Shown here: positions 1 to 9,066 of the stretch, piece after piece
Layout of the letters: each line of letters starts with the position of its first letter
Numbering within the stretch: position 1 is the first letter of the stretch
Origin: Chlorogloeopsis fritschii
GTDB taxonomy: Bacteria; Cyanobacteriota; Cyanobacteriia; Cyanobacteriales; Nostocaceae
Assembly: GCF_043099315.1 (NCBI RefSeq)
Contig: NZ_CP170746.1
Length of the DNA stretch: 64,000 nucleotides
Reading direction: 5' to 3' (one strand)
Notes under the pieces: model-generated
What the model saw: only the letters and a program-made list of their open reading frames with translations
The model's database searches: none
What the model was told of the DNA's origin: nothing
Program-made: the position numbers and the translations under genes

Positions 1-625
1 GATTTTTTTGGTGTTGTAACTCTGCAATCAGTGTGCGGATAGCCCAAGCAACTGCTTGTGCCGATTCTTTACCCTCCAGCCCGTATTCATCTCTCATGGT
101 ATTCCACATATCTGCACTTGCTAGGTGTTGGATAACAGCACGTACTGCTTTTGCTTCAGTTGCATCTAGGTGTTCAACAACTGGCTGTAGCGATTGAGCA
201 ACAGACTCTCGCCGTTTGATGCGTAGCCGGGAGCGCACTGACTTGCCCAACTCCGACAGTAACAATGCCTGCACTAACGTAGCTTGTTCGTCAAATTTGG
301 GAAAGACTTTTTCTACCATCTCCACAATATCATCCACAGAATTGGGATAAGGAGGATCTCCCAACTGTTCGTCTATCCATAGTCCTAAAGCTTCTAACAG
401 TGCATCTCGATTGGGGAAATAACGATAAATTGTCCGGGGAGATACTCCTGCACGTTGAGCTGCATCAGCAATCGCAAAATCTTGAATACCTTTAGTAGCT
501 AGTTGTTCTGCTAATGCTTTTAAAATTAGTTGGCGCGTTTGGGAGGCTTGCTTTTTGCGGAGTTGGCTGTTGTAAGTGCGTGTCGAACGAGGCGATCGTT
601 CTTGACGGTTCGTGTCAGCATTCAT
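1..625 (-). CDS. TetR/AcrR family transcriptional regulator (3' end outside window)
   Basis: Reading the minus strand from an ATG at 625 gives an open frame of 208 codons that runs off the left edge without a stop. The N-terminus carries a typical TetR helix-turn-helix: a basic stretch (about residues 22-33), then IADAAQRAGVSPRTIYRYF and NRDALLEAL. The rest is a helical ligand-binding domain without a recognisable ligand signature. TetR family proteins are usually dimeric repressors released from DNA by a small molecule. The next gene upstream on the same strand is a VOC protein whose promoter has a long palindrome (1386-1416); this is a candidate operator, but nothing proves that this regulator binds it. 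The C-terminus is missing from the window. Confidence 0.9.
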   Translation of the reverse strand, partial: MNADTNRQERSPRSTRTYNSQLRKKQASQTRQLILKALAEQLATKGIQDFAIADAAQRAGVSPRTIYRYFPNRDALLEALGLWIDEQLGDPPYPNSVDDIVEMVEKVFPKFDEQATLVQALLLSELGKSVRSRLRIKRRESVAQSLQPVVEHLDATEAKAVRAVIQHLASADMWNTMRDEYGLEGKESAQAVAWAIRTLIAELQHQKN

Positions 626-660
626 GAAATCAATTCTAAAATGAATTTCATCTCATTGTC

Positions 661-880
661 GCATTTGTCTTTTCTTAAAATCAAAATGCCCTCACTCTAG
701 AAGAGTGGGGCTAAACAAACAAAGGCTGCCTCCGCAGCCTATAAGACTTTTAGCCCACGTAGGTGGTGAGACAGCGCTGCGGGAGGGTTTCCCTCCGCAG
801 GCGACTGCGTAGACGCCTGAAAGGCGGCTTCTCGTAGAGTACCCGAAGGGGCTTTGTATGTATAGCCCCAGACTTCTAGT
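661..880. repeat. Mosaic of small palindromic repeats
   Basis: Several hairpins lie side by side between the TetR and VOC genes: AGGCTGC/GCAGCCT (723-740), CTGCGGGAGGG/CCCTCCGCAG (about 777-800), and the core GTAGACGCC...GGCGGCTTCTCGTAGAGTACCC (about 809-844). The last core recurs at 22373-22405, and a related stretch is at 20031-20055, so it is a dispersed family rather than a gene. Small open frames here are repeat-derived and were not called. Confidence 0.7.
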
Positions 881-892
881 CTGCGGAGCTTT

Positions 893-1363
893 TTATACGG
901 ATGTTGCTGCCAGTACAAGCTTTTCCCAGTTCTCAGGTGTGGAGAAAGCAACATACCGTGCTGCCATTTCTGGGGTTAACAGTTCAAGCAGGATGCTGTT
1001 TTCTACCCACAGTTCAACCACTTGGAAAAATGGCCCGCGATCGCCTAGTTGGGCTTGCCAACCTTCACGTTGGGCAATTTGCTCAATTTGTTGTTGATTC
1101 AAAGGTACGGAAATAGCGGCATGAGTAGCGCTAAACTTGGAGCCAGACTGATTTAATTGCAAATCTGGTAAGTCTGGTCTACCAGGCATAAGTTCGCTAC
1201 CAATGGGATAGACTTCAATTGCAGTACCATGAGCATCCCCTGCAAAAGCAATGTAGCTGTTGGGGTAAATGGGAAAGGGATAGGCACAACCACCCCACAA
1301 TTCTGCTAATACTTCGGCTACGTGTTGCGGATTTTCAACGGCAATGGAAATGTGGTGAAGCAT
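893..1363 (-). CDS. VOC superfamily (glyoxalase/dioxygenase-fold) protein
   Basis: A 156-residue protein starting MLHHISIAVENPQHVAEVLAE, the usual first beta-alpha unit of a vicinal-oxygen-chelate fold, with HH near the N-terminus as the likely first metal ligand position and a second half ending in a FFQVVELWVENSILLELL strand pair. VOC proteins are metal-dependent lyases, dioxygenases, isomerases or resistance proteins; the substrate cannot be told from sequence. The family is normally built from two such modules, and the length fits one compact monomer. The promoter region contains a perfect 12-bp inverted repeat (1386-1416), 23 bp before the ATG, suggesting tight regulation. A TetR gene lies 268 bp downstream on the same strand. 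Confidence 0.75.
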   Translation of the reverse strand: MLHHISIAVENPQHVAEVLAELWGGCAYPFPIYPNSYIAFAGDAHGTAIEVYPIGSELMPGRPDLPDLQLNQSGSKFSATHAAISVPLNQQQIEQIAQREGWQAQLGDRGPFFQVVELWVENSILLELLTPEMAARYVAFSTPENWEKLVLAATSV

Positions 1364-1385
1364 AAGACTTTACCTATTGGTATTT

Positions 1386-1416
1386 ATATTCATGTCAATA
1401 TACATGACATGAATAT
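1386..1416. promoter_or_regulatory. Operator-like palindrome upstream of the VOC gene
   Basis: ATATTCATGTCA (1386-1397) and TGACATGAATAT (1405-1416) are perfect inverted 12-mers separated by 7 bp. The right arm ends upstream of the VOC start at 1363, so it lies where a repressor could block transcription. There is no second copy in the window, unlike the dispersed repeats, which favours a protein-binding site. The TetR-type regulator at 1-625 is the nearest candidate binder (inference). Confidence 0.6.
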
Positions 1417-1499
1417 GGAGAGATTGCCAATAAATGTTATGAAATTGATACAGTGAACTACTACTCCACCACATTGATTTTGACAAGTCGCAGGTGTTC

Positions 1500-1533
1500 A
1501 GATCCCCGACTTCTTTAAAGAAGTCGGAGATCT
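1500..1533. repeat. Dispersed palindrome, AGATCCCCGACTT family (copy 1)
   Basis: A 34-bp palindrome with 17-bp arms and one mismatch pair, core AGATCCCCGACTTCTTT and its complement. The same element, perfect, is at 55872-55905, and a decayed half copy is at 37161-37183. Both full copies are preceded by TGTTC and followed by ATAA. A separate perfect hairpin, ACAAGCCTGT/ACAGGCTTGT (1551-1578), follows it. Confidence 0.8.
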
Positions 1534-1664
1534 ATAATCGGCGAACCACTACAAGCCTGTGTCGAAATACAGGCTTGTTAGTGTATGTTAGACAAAGAAG
1601 CGGTGCGTTACGCCACTACAAAAATAGAGATATCAACTGATAAAACTCCTTAAAAACAAAAGCT

Positions 1665-2294
1665 TCAAGCACTCACCAACTGAGTCAGACGCTTGAGAAT
1701 GCGAAGCACATCGTACAATTCATTTCCAGGGTTCCGGATCAAAAACCCCTTTGATAAGGCATAACGCGGTGGATTTTCTTTAACTAATTTAACGAAGATA
1801 AACTCGCTACCTGTAGCAATCATGCCAAAACTGGGTTTCTCAGGATACGGATTTCCTAACATATAGGCAAGAATTTGTGCGAGTCCTGCTTCTATCGAGA
1901 ACGAAGGTTTTTTAGACTCAATAATCATTACCCAAAATTGGTCTTTCAAAACTAATGTGCCTATTCTTCCTTTGATGATTGTATCGTCATCTGGTTCAGC
2001 AATATCTATAGGTTCTTCTGATTTTACATAAAACGGAGCCAGATAAAAATCTCCAATAAAAAGTATTGGATCGACAATTGCCATTCTGACAACATCTTCT
2101 AGTAAAGGTGGATAATTAATCAGATTAAAATAGCCTGCTTTTACCTTATCTAAAAGTAATTTATCTAAATCAGTAATTTCTGGTAAATTTTCTTGCCATT
2201 CGTGGAAAAATTGGCTATCCAAAACTAAATTAAGACCAAAGTTATCGATTAAGTAGCGTAAGTCAATATCTTTTGCTTGGATAGTTTGTGTCAT
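1665..2294 (-). CDS. PD-(D/E)XK-like restriction endonuclease-related protein
   Basis: A 209-residue protein read from the ATG at 2294. The open frame extends to a GTG at 2330, but those 12 codons lie in a C/T-rich repeat-like tract and look artefactual. The motif IIKGRIGTLVLKDQFWVMIIESKK-type region (residues about 107-130) fits the D-x(n)-E-x-K nuclease core, with E and K in the IIESKK strand. This family is often annotated as a restriction enzyme subunit R-like protein in cyanobacteria. No methylase or specificity subunit is nearby, so it is not part of a visible restriction system. Nuclease activity is inferred only. Confidence 0.6.
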   Translation of the reverse strand: MTQTIQAKDIDLRYLIDNFGLNLVLDSQFFHEWQENLPEITDLDKLLLDKVKAGYFNLINYPPLLEDVVRMAIVDPILFIGDFYLAPFYVKSEEPIDIAEPDDDTIIKGRIGTLVLKDQFWVMIIESKKPSFSIEAGLAQILAYMLGNPYPEKPSFGMIATGSEFIFVKLVKENPPRYALSKGFLIRNPGNELYDVLRILKRLTQLVSA

Positions 2295-2418
2295 AGTTTG
2301 GAGGAATGGGGAATAGGGAATGTCCGACACCCTATAAGGGTGCGGCTATGAGAACAAAGCCTGCCGCCCCAATCTTGATTATGGGCATATTTATAGAGAA
2401 ATAGTATCCTAAATTTTT

Positions 2419-4467
2419 TTATATATCTCCCTCCAATATCTCTAATAATTGAGCTTCACTCAACTGCTTAATTCCCAAAGCTTGAGCTTTTTCTAACTTA
2501 AATCCTGCTTCTTCTCCCACAACTAAATAATCTGTTTTTTTGCTGACAGAATCAGTAACTTTGCCACCAGCTTTTTGAATCAATGCTTTTGCTTCATCTC
2601 TTTTCAAAGTTGGCAAAGTACCTGTAATGACAAAAGTTTTGCCAGCTAATTTTTGATTGCCATTCTTCACTTTTGCATCGTCTTCTTTAGTGGCAAATTG
2701 CAATCCAGCTACTTGCAAGCGTTCTATCAAAGTTAGATTTGCATCAATGTGGAACCATTGATAGACAGACTCGGCTATTTCGGCACCAATACCGTAAATA
2801 CCTTCAATATCAGAAATTCGTGCTACCTTTAATTGTTCGACACTTTTAAACTTTTCTGTCAATGTTTGAGCAGTGACACTACCAACATGACGAATGCCTA
2901 AACCATACAATACCCTTGCCCAAGATTGACTTTTTGATTGAGCGATCGCATCCACCAATTTTTCTGCCAACTTTTTGCCCATTCGTTCCAAATCACACAA
3001 TTGTTCGGCGCTCAAGTCATACAAATCGGCAACGGAATGCACTAAACCTTTATCCACAAGCTGATGCACTAATTTTTCGCCAATACCGCGAATATCCAAA
3101 GCATCACGGCTCACCCAATGTTCAATTGCTCCCTTGAGAATAGCAGCACAGGAAGCATTAACACAGCGAGTTACCGCTTCACCCATTTCCCGCACTACAG
3201 GTTGCCCGCACACGGGGCAATGGCTGGGCATGACAAAGGGTTTGGTGTCTGGGGGGCGCAATTCTGTAAGTACGCGCACGACTTCTGGGATAATTTCCCC
3301 AGCTTTGCGAACAATAACTGTATCACCAATGCGGATATCTAACTGAGCAATGCGATCGGCATTGTGTAAAGTAGCGCGGGAAACGGTTGTTCCTGCCAGT
3401 TGCACGGGGCGCATTTCTGCTAGAGGGGTAAGCGCTCCTGTTCTTCCCACATTCACTGCAATATTTTCTACGCGGGTGGGTGCTTCTTCCGCAGCATATT
3501 TTAGCGCCACTGCCCAACGGGGAAACTTCTGTGTAAATCCCAACTGTTCTTGGAGCTTAAAGGAATTTATCTTCACTACAACCCCATCAGTCATGTAGGG
3601 TAAATTCAGCCGCTCTGTATCCCAGTATTGGTAATATTGGGCAACTTCTTCTACAGAAGAACACAAACGCTGGTTAGGATTAACCTTAAAACCCATCTTT
3701 TGTAACAACTCTAGAGCTTCCCACTGGGTATTGGCGATACTTGCATCATCCATACCGGGAATGTGCAGCGTGTAGGCAAAAAAATCTAGTCTTCTTTGTG
3801 CCACAATCCGAGAGTCTAACTGTCTGAGTGTGCCAGCAGCAGCATTGCGAGGATTGGCAAAGGGAGATTCTCCCGCTTTTTGTCTTTCTTCGTTAATTTG
3901 TTTAAACACATCTAGGGGTAAAAATGCTTCGCCGCGCACTTCTACCCGTTCAAAATTTTCTAGCCCTTCTAAATTTAACCGTAAAGGAATGGAACGAATT
4001 GTCCGCACATTCTGAGTGATATCTTCACCCATCACCCCGTCACCCCTGGTTGCACCTCTGGTTAAAACGCCATTTTCGTAAGTTAAAGCCAGGGCATTGC
4101 CATCAATTTTCAGTTCGCAGACATATTCTGCCTCTGTTTGAGCAGGTAGCTGTCGCCGCCAGCGTTGATCCCAAGTCCTTAATTCATCAACACTAAAGGC
4201 ATTTTCTAAACTGTAGAGTGGGATATTGTGACGCACCGAAGTAAACTGTGTTGCTGGTTTTTCGCCCACTCGTTGAGTAGGGCTATCCGGTGTCACCAAT
4301 TCTGGATACTTGGTTTCTAGATCCTGCAATTCTCGATACAGGCGATCGTAAACAGTGTCCTCCATAATTGGAGAATCAAGGACATAGTAGGCGTAGCTTG
4401 CCTTCTGCAATAGTTGTCTGAGTTCCTGGATTCGCTGTTTGACTTCCAATGCGATCAGTTCCACCAA
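2419..4467 (-). CDS. ligA: NAD-dependent DNA ligase
   Basis: Full-length (682 aa) bacterial LigA, which seals nicks in replication and repair using NAD+. Order seen: Ia domain, adenylation domain with catalytic Lys120 in CELKIDGNAL, OB fold, a four-Cys zinc finger (CPVCGQP...RCVNASC), helix-hairpin-helix repeats (LYGLGIRHVGS, IYGIGAEIA) and a C-terminal BRCT domain starting near KLAGKTFVITG. The adenylation-domain motif reads ALKYAAEEAPTRVE, with Ala where Pro is frequent in relatives as I recall them. The start is not ATG: TTG at 4467 or GTG at 4464 are both possible, with GGAGGAG a few bases upstream. It is probably a single gene; the palindrome at 4506-4531 separates it from the upstream gene. 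Confidence 0.97.
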   Translation of the reverse strand: MVELIALEVKQRIQELRQLLQKASYAYYVLDSPIMEDTVYDRLYRELQDLETKYPELVTPDSPTQRVGEKPATQFTSVRHNIPLYSLENAFSVDELRTWDQRWRRQLPAQTEAEYVCELKIDGNALALTYENGVLTRGATRGDGVMGEDITQNVRTIRSIPLRLNLEGLENFERVEVRGEAFLPLDVFKQINEERQKAGESPFANPRNAAAGTLRQLDSRIVAQRRLDFFAYTLHIPGMDDASIANTQWEALELLQKMGFKVNPNQRLCSSVEEVAQYYQYWDTERLNLPYMTDGVVVKINSFKLQEQLGFTQKFPRWAVALKYAAEEAPTRVENIAVNVGRTGALTPLAEMRPVQLAGTTVSRATLHNADRIAQLDIRIGDTVIVRKAGEIIPEVVRVLTELRPPDTKPFVMPSHCPVCGQPVVREMGEAVTRCVNASCAAILKGAIEHWVSRDALDIRGIGEKLVHQLVDKGLVHSVADLYDLSAEQLCDLERMGKKLAEKLVDAIAQSKSQSWARVLYGLGIRHVGSVTAQTLTEKFKSVEQLKVARISDIEGIYGIGAEIAESVYQWFHIDANLTLIERLQVAGLQFATKEDDAKVKNGNQKLAGKTFVITGTLPTLKRDEAKALIQKAGGKVTDSVSKKTDYLVVGEEAGFKLEKAQALGIKQLSEAQLLEILEGDI

Positions 4468-4505
4468 AATCTATCTCCTCCATCAACAATCAATATCAGC
4501 AAACA

Positions 4506-4531
4506 GGTGCGTTACACCACGTTAACGCACC
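4506..4531. repeat. GGTGCGTTA palindrome
   Basis: GGTGCGTTA (4506-4514) and TAACGCACC (4523-4531) form a perfect 9-bp stem with an 8-base loop in the short gap between the vWA gene and ligA. A half copy (GGTGCGTTACG) is at about 1602-1612. No T-run follows on either strand, so it is a dispersed repeat rather than a standard terminator. Confidence 0.6.
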
Positions 4532-4570
4532 CTAATGCATAGTGACTTCCAGCTAATAGCTTAATCAAAT

Positions 4571-5632
4571 TTACCGATGCCAGTCCTCTACTTCATAGAG
4601 GAAACGTGTTTTGCCCATCAATTTACGATTAGCAGAGGTGCTTTGGACAAAAACAGCATATTTTTCCAAGTTGCTGGGTTTGATCCGAACTGTTCCTCCA
4701 ACAGGTAGCCCTAACATTTCTCGCGCTGCTTCCCCTTCAAATAAATCACCCGTCGTCCTCTCCATTAAAATTATTTCTTTATAACCTTGGATAGTTTCAG
4801 TTTTCGTGAATTCATAGAAACCGCGCCCGACTTTAAAATTTAAACCATTTTCTAAAACAAAAACTTTAATTGAAATATCTTTGTCAACTTCTAAAATCTG
4901 GAAACGCCCTGGAGAAACTGCCCGTAAATCTGCCGCTTCGTAATAAGATGTTCCTTCTCGCTTCATCATGGAATTAAATATCTGATTTAATCCACGACTC
5001 ATACGTCCTTGATTAATTACTTCTTGTTCGTAGGCTTGTAGTTGTTCATCAGAAGATTGTTGATAACAAACTGCTAAAAATAAGTCAGTAATGTAAGAAA
5101 ATTGGTCAAGATTAACATGAAAACCACCTGATTTTTCAGCTAGTTCTTTATAAAAAGGAGTGGCGTGGGAACGATTAAGAGCTTGTACTCCATAAACCAT
5201 AATTCCTTGCTTGGCTAACTTATCAATCTCCTCCCGCCAATTCAATTTTTTGGGATTATGCGCTGGCGGATGAGGAATATCATCCCCAATTAAAACTAGG
5301 GATTTTGAGGATGTATCTGACCAATTTAAATCTTGTGCTTCATGTAATACTAGTTCGTAACATTCTGGTGCATCACCACCACCAGTTGGTTCTACATTTT
5401 GGACAAAATCGCAAATAGCATCTACATCACTAGAAAGGTCAAAATTTTTAATTACATAAGTAGAGCCTTGATCGCAATAATCTCCGTGGGCGATGATCCC
5501 AATTTTTATATGGGGAATTTCGCCTATCAGTCGTGTAACTGTTTCTTTAATTTTTCTTCTTACCTGAGTTAGGCAAGGATACATACTGCCAGTGGTATCA
5601 AAGCTGAAAACTACTTCAATTTTGGTGTTCAT
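4571..5632 (-). CDS. von Willebrand factor type A domain protein
   Basis: A 353-residue soluble protein with no signal peptide. The N-terminal vWA domain (about residues 5-215) has a MIDAS metal motif of the form D-T-T-G-S-M, and later Asp residues in EPTGGGDAPE and LVLIGDDIPH that fit the remaining metal ligands. The C-terminal 140 residues are not recognised; they end in a basic FVQSTSANRKLMGKTRFLYEV segment. vWA proteins typically mediate metal-dependent protein contacts, often with AAA+ partners; none is adjacent here. It stands alone between repeats and its role is unknown. Confidence 0.8.
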   Translation of the reverse strand: MNTKIEVVFSFDTTGSMYPCLTQVRRKIKETVTRLIGEIPHIKIGIIAHGDYCDQGSTYVIKNFDLSSDVDAICDFVQNVEPTGGGDAPECYELVLHEAQDLNWSDTSSKSLVLIGDDIPHPPAHNPKKLNWREEIDKLAKQGIMVYGVQALNRSHATPFYKELAEKSGGFHVNLDQFSYITDLFLAVCYQQSSDEQLQAYEQEVINQGRMSRGLNQIFNSMMKREGTSYYEAADLRAVSPGRFQILEVDKDISIKVFVLENGLNFKVGRGFYEFTKTETIQGYKEIILMERTTGDLFEGEAAREMLGLPVGGTVRIKPSNLEKYAVFVQSTSANRKLMGKTRFLYEVEDWHR

Positions 5633-6099
5633 AAAATTTAATTCAAGTTAGAAATGTTTAGAGCTTATAAACTAGAGACAAAAAATTCCCGAAATAAACT
5701 TGCAAAATCTCTTGATGTTGCAATCAAAAACAGTATTTACAATCAAAGATGCATACAGATGATTCAGCATTACCGAATGTAGAGACGCGATATATCGCGT
5801 CTCTACAAAAGTTTTAGCATTACGCAAAACTTTTTCATAGATGAAATCAGCAAAATCGATGATTCAAAATTGATGATTCAAAAAGTTTCTGTTCATAACA
5901 CCCGCTAAAATAGATGTCAATTCAATAGCTTAATCAGTGCATCCTTGATTATTGTAAAAAAATCAGATTAAGTGAAAATAATATAAATTTTACACAGCTA
6001 AAAAATATACTGTCTCAGCATATTTAGTTAATTCATTCTGTATTAATTATTTAGCAAAAATTCAGAAAAAATACCCTTATTATCTTCTGCCTTCTTGTA
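5633..6099. other. Intergenic, contains palindromic repeat
   Basis: A+T-rich spacer of 467 bp between the vWA gene and the end of the glutaminase gene. It holds the 30-bp perfect palindrome at 5778-5807 and a short direct repeat (GATGATTCAAAA, about 5859-5883). No open frame of interest and no clear terminator were seen. Confidence 0.6.
5778..5807. repeat. Perfect 30-bp palindrome, TAGAGACGCG family
   Basis: TGTAGAGACGCGATA followed directly by its exact reverse complement. The same arms (TAGAGACGCG / CGCGTCTCTA) are at 20021-20070 but separated by a 30-bp insert, and a related palindrome with arms GTAGAGACGTGCCA is at 20092-20119. Confidence 0.85.
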
Positions 6100-7017
6100 C
6101 TAACCCCCAAAAATACTTAATCCCAAACCGCTAGATAAAGCCTTAACAAAAGCGATCGCTCCTGGAGAATTTCCGGCATTATCCAAGGGAGGGCTGTAGC
6201 AAGCGACTCCCCCTTGATGAGGTACTATAGCCAGAAGTGTCCCACTAATACCAGATTTCATCGGTAATCCAATCTCTAGGGCGTATTGAAAAGAAGCTTC
6301 ATACATCCCGCAGGTAAACATGAGTGCATTGACGATGCGGCGGTGCTGTGGTGCAATTAATTTACTTTCACACGCCAAAAGCTTTCCTAGCAGCGCTAAA
6401 TCTGCAACATTTCCAGATAAACAGCATATTTGCTCGTAAGTATCAAGTGCTATTTCTGGATTCTTCACATACCCAGCTTGGGCAAGATTTTCGGTAATTG
6501 CTTGATTAATTTGAGAAGGTGCTGAACGTACAGAAGCAAGCATCACCTCATCTAACTTGAATTGACAACCTGCAAGTTGATTTAGCCAATCGCATAAACG
6601 CTGAGTGCGATCGCAGGCATTATCTCCAGGTAATTTATCAGCAAGAGTAATTGCACCACTATTAATCATCGGATTGCGAGGGCGTCTGTCATCAGCAAGT
6701 AGCTGTTCAAGAGAATTAAATCTTAAAAGCGATGGCTCAACTCCAACCCACTCAAAAACCGTCTTTGCCCCCAAATGCTCTAACAAGTACAGTAGCGAAA
6801 ACGGCTTAATTGCACTCATCAGTGGAAATAAGCAAGCCGTATCCCCTGCCGAGAAATCTTCCCCCGATGCAGAGCAAATGGAAACAGCAAACCAATCAGA
6901 ATTAGCTACAGCCAACTGGGGGATGCGTTCAGTCACTTGTCCTTGATATGCTTGCAATTTGGCTTGTTGTATCCAAGCTGATAACTCGATGGTGGTGAGT
7001 GTTTCTATTTTTCTCAA
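6100..7017 (-). CDS. glsA: Glutaminase (serine-dependent, GlsA family)
   Basis: A 305-residue protein of the usual family length that would convert L-glutamine to glutamate and ammonia. The beta-lactamase-like Ser-x-x-Lys pair is visible as S68-A-I-K71, followed by NPMINSGAI and by the later Lys-Ser-Gly box (GLPMKSGISG), all family landmarks. The box near S68 (LMSAIKPF) and the final KSG box differ from the common QSISKVF and KSGVGGG forms, so this is a divergent branch. The only in-frame start near the domain is TTG at 7017. Upstream lies the divergent NHL gene at 7131 with HIP1 sites between them. Confidence 0.88.
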   Translation of the reverse strand: MRKIETLTTIELSAWIQQAKLQAYQGQVTERIPQLAVANSDWFAVSICSASGEDFSAGDTACLFPLMSAIKPFSLLYLLEHLGAKTVFEWVGVEPSLLRFNSLEQLLADDRRPRNPMINSGAITLADKLPGDNACDRTQRLCDWLNQLAGCQFKLDEVMLASVRSAPSQINQAITENLAQAGYVKNPEIALDTYEQICCLSGNVADLALLGKLLACESKLIAPQHRRIVNALMFTCGMYEASFQYALEIGLPMKSGISGTLLAIVPHQGGVACYSPPLDNAGNSPGAIAFVKALSSGLGLSIFGG

Positions 7018-7130
7018 AGCTGCTATAGCGATCGGAGTATTTATAGTTAATGTAAAAGATGTACCGTAAAGAGTAAGCGATCGCCTACCCCAAAATTTTT
7101 TTAATTTTTAATCTTTAATTTTTAATTGTT

Positions 7131-8639
7131 ATGCCTCCCCGTGTCAGAGCGCCAGAATTACCACAAAATTACCCTTGGCTCAACACAGAAAAACCCTTAT
7201 CTGTGAAACAACTCCGGGGCAGAATCGTTATTTTAGACTTTTGGACATACTGTTGTATCAACTGTTTGCACATCCTACCAGAACTGAAATATTTAGAACA
7301 GAAATACAAAGACAGCCTCACAGTTATCGGTGTACACAGCGCCAAATTTGATCACGAAAAGGAAACCGAGAACATCCGCCAAGCTATCTTACGCTACGAC
7401 ATCGAACACCCAGTATTAATAGACAGTGGTTTTAAAGTCTGGCAAGATTATACTGTGCGTGCTTGGCCTACCTTGATAGTCATCGATCCAGAAGGATACG
7501 TAGTAGGCTCGTTATCTGGGGAAGGAAATCTTGATATTTTAGATGAACTGGTAGAAAAGTTAATTCACCAACACCAAGAAAAAGGCACTATCAATTTTCA
7601 AGAACTCCAACTTACTCTAGAAAAACAGCAAAAACCCCTAATTACACCGTTAGCTTTTCCCGGTAAAGTCTTAGCAACAACAGCAGGATTATTTATTGCC
7701 GATTCTGGGCATCACCGTTTGGTTCTGAGTACCTTAGACGGAGAAATTCTGCATATAATCGGCACTGGAAAACCTGGTTTAGTCGATGGTTCCTTTCATG
7801 AAGCACAATTTTTTGCACCCCAGGGAATGACATTTGATGTAGAAAATCAAATTTTGTATGTTGCCGATACAGAAAATCATGCCTTACGTCGCGTAGATTT
7901 GCAGCGCCAGAGAGTAGAAACAATTGCTGGAACAGGTAAACAAAGCCGTAATATTTATCCTCACGGTGGTGCTGCTTTGGAAATAGCGCTAAATTCTCCT
8001 TGGGATTTACAAAAGGTGGAAAATAGCCTATTTATAGCTATGGCAGGGCCGCATCAAATTTGGGAAATGAACTTAGAAAGCGGCACTGTGAAAACCTATG
8101 CTGGTACAGGTGCAGAAGCTTGTGTAGATGGTTTGCTTCACGAATCTGCCTTTGCTCAACCTAGTGGCATCACTGCTGATGGAAAAGAATTATATATTGC
8201 TGACAGTGAAGTTAGTTCGATTCGAGGTGTAAAACTTGTAGAACCAAAAATAGTACGAACTATTTGTGGTAGCGGGGCGTTATTTGGCTTTGGTGATGTA
8301 GATGGGCAAGGTTTTGAAGCTCGGTTGCAACACTGCTTAGGAGTAGAATATGCTCAGAATTTCCTATGGGTTGCCGATACCTACAATCACAAAATTAAAT
8401 TAGTTAGTCCCAATACAGGTAATTGTCAAACTATATTGGGAGATGGTGTGGCTGGTTTGCAAGATGGGCAAGGTAAAAATAGCCACTTTTATGAACCTTC
8501 AGGATTGAGTGTAATTGATTCTTCACTATATATTGCTGATACAAATAATCATGTTATTCGACGTGTAGATTTAAATACGCTGATGGTGACAACTTTAGAA
8601 TTTACGGGATTGTGCGCTCCAGATGTATGTATTCCCTAG
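7131..8639 (+). CDS. NHLRC2-like thioredoxin-fold/NHL-repeat protein
   Basis: A 502-residue protein with two parts. The thioredoxin-like N-terminus (residues 1-160) has WTYCCINC with a CxxC at C42/C45 and an extra C41, then a cis-Pro-type AWPTLIVID. Residues about 175-495 form an NHL beta-propeller: blades such as VADTENHALRRVD, IADSEVSSIRGVK, VADTYNHKIKLV and IADTNNHVIRRVD. This is the domain order of animal NHLRC2. No signal peptide is present, so it is cytosolic. A thiol-redox role is inferred; the bacterial substrates are not known. It is divergent from glsA. Confidence 0.88.
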   Translation: MPPRVRAPELPQNYPWLNTEKPLSVKQLRGRIVILDFWTYCCINCLHILPELKYLEQKYKDSLTVIGVHSAKFDHEKETENIRQAILRYDIEHPVLIDSGFKVWQDYTVRAWPTLIVIDPEGYVVGSLSGEGNLDILDELVEKLIHQHQEKGTINFQELQLTLEKQQKPLITPLAFPGKVLATTAGLFIADSGHHRLVLSTLDGEILHIIGTGKPGLVDGSFHEAQFFAPQGMTFDVENQILYVADTENHALRRVDLQRQRVETIAGTGKQSRNIYPHGGAALEIALNSPWDLQKVENSLFIAMAGPHQIWEMNLESGTVKTYAGTGAEACVDGLLHESAFAQPSGITADGKELYIADSEVSSIRGVKLVEPKIVRTICGSGALFGFGDVDGQGFEARLQHCLGVEYAQNFLWVADTYNHKIKLVSPNTGNCQTILGDGVAGLQDGQGKNSHFYEPSGLSVIDSSLYIADTNNHVIRRVDLNTLMVTTLEFTGLCAPDVCIP

Positions 8640-9066
8640 TAGCAAAAAGGAGCTGATGGATATTTATAGTGAACTGGCAGAGGGCAGCCTAGTCTTGCAA
8701 TAATGTCGCGCAATGTCCTAAATGGAAATTAACCCACCTAGTGAACCAATAATACTATCCGTGCCAAAGTTGGAACTTCAATAAGGCGATCGCTACGATC
8801 ATCTCAAAGGGATGTGCCATTTTTAGTTGGGCACACCCTCATATAGAAATAGTAAAACCTTTACTTTCTACCTATATGTACAACCATCATACTGAGTTCT
8901 GTTGAGAGAATTTGTATAAAAATAATAATGAACTTGTTTAATTATGAGGTTCTTTTATAAATATTTTAACTAAGTTGATGTCAACTAAATGGCAGATTAT
9001 GCTAGTAAATTAGTTTAAATTATGATGAATATTGTTCATCATCAATTTTCTGTGCTTGAAACTATT
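8640..9066. other. Intergenic, no gene seen
   Basis: About 400 bp, G+C-mixed then strongly A+T-rich towards the KGK gene. It contains one HIP1 octamer (about 8786) and a small hairpin, TGTGCC/GGCACA (8813-8834). No terminator with a T-run after the NHL gene was found. Confidence 0.5.

Noticed and set aside
739..1116. Small open frames on both strands around 739-1116
   Set aside because: They lie in palindromic repeat DNA or opposite the VOC gene.
5778..5807. Palindrome as glutaminase terminator
   Set aside because: It is about 290 bp beyond the stop and has no T-run on the minus strand; it is a dispersed repeat.
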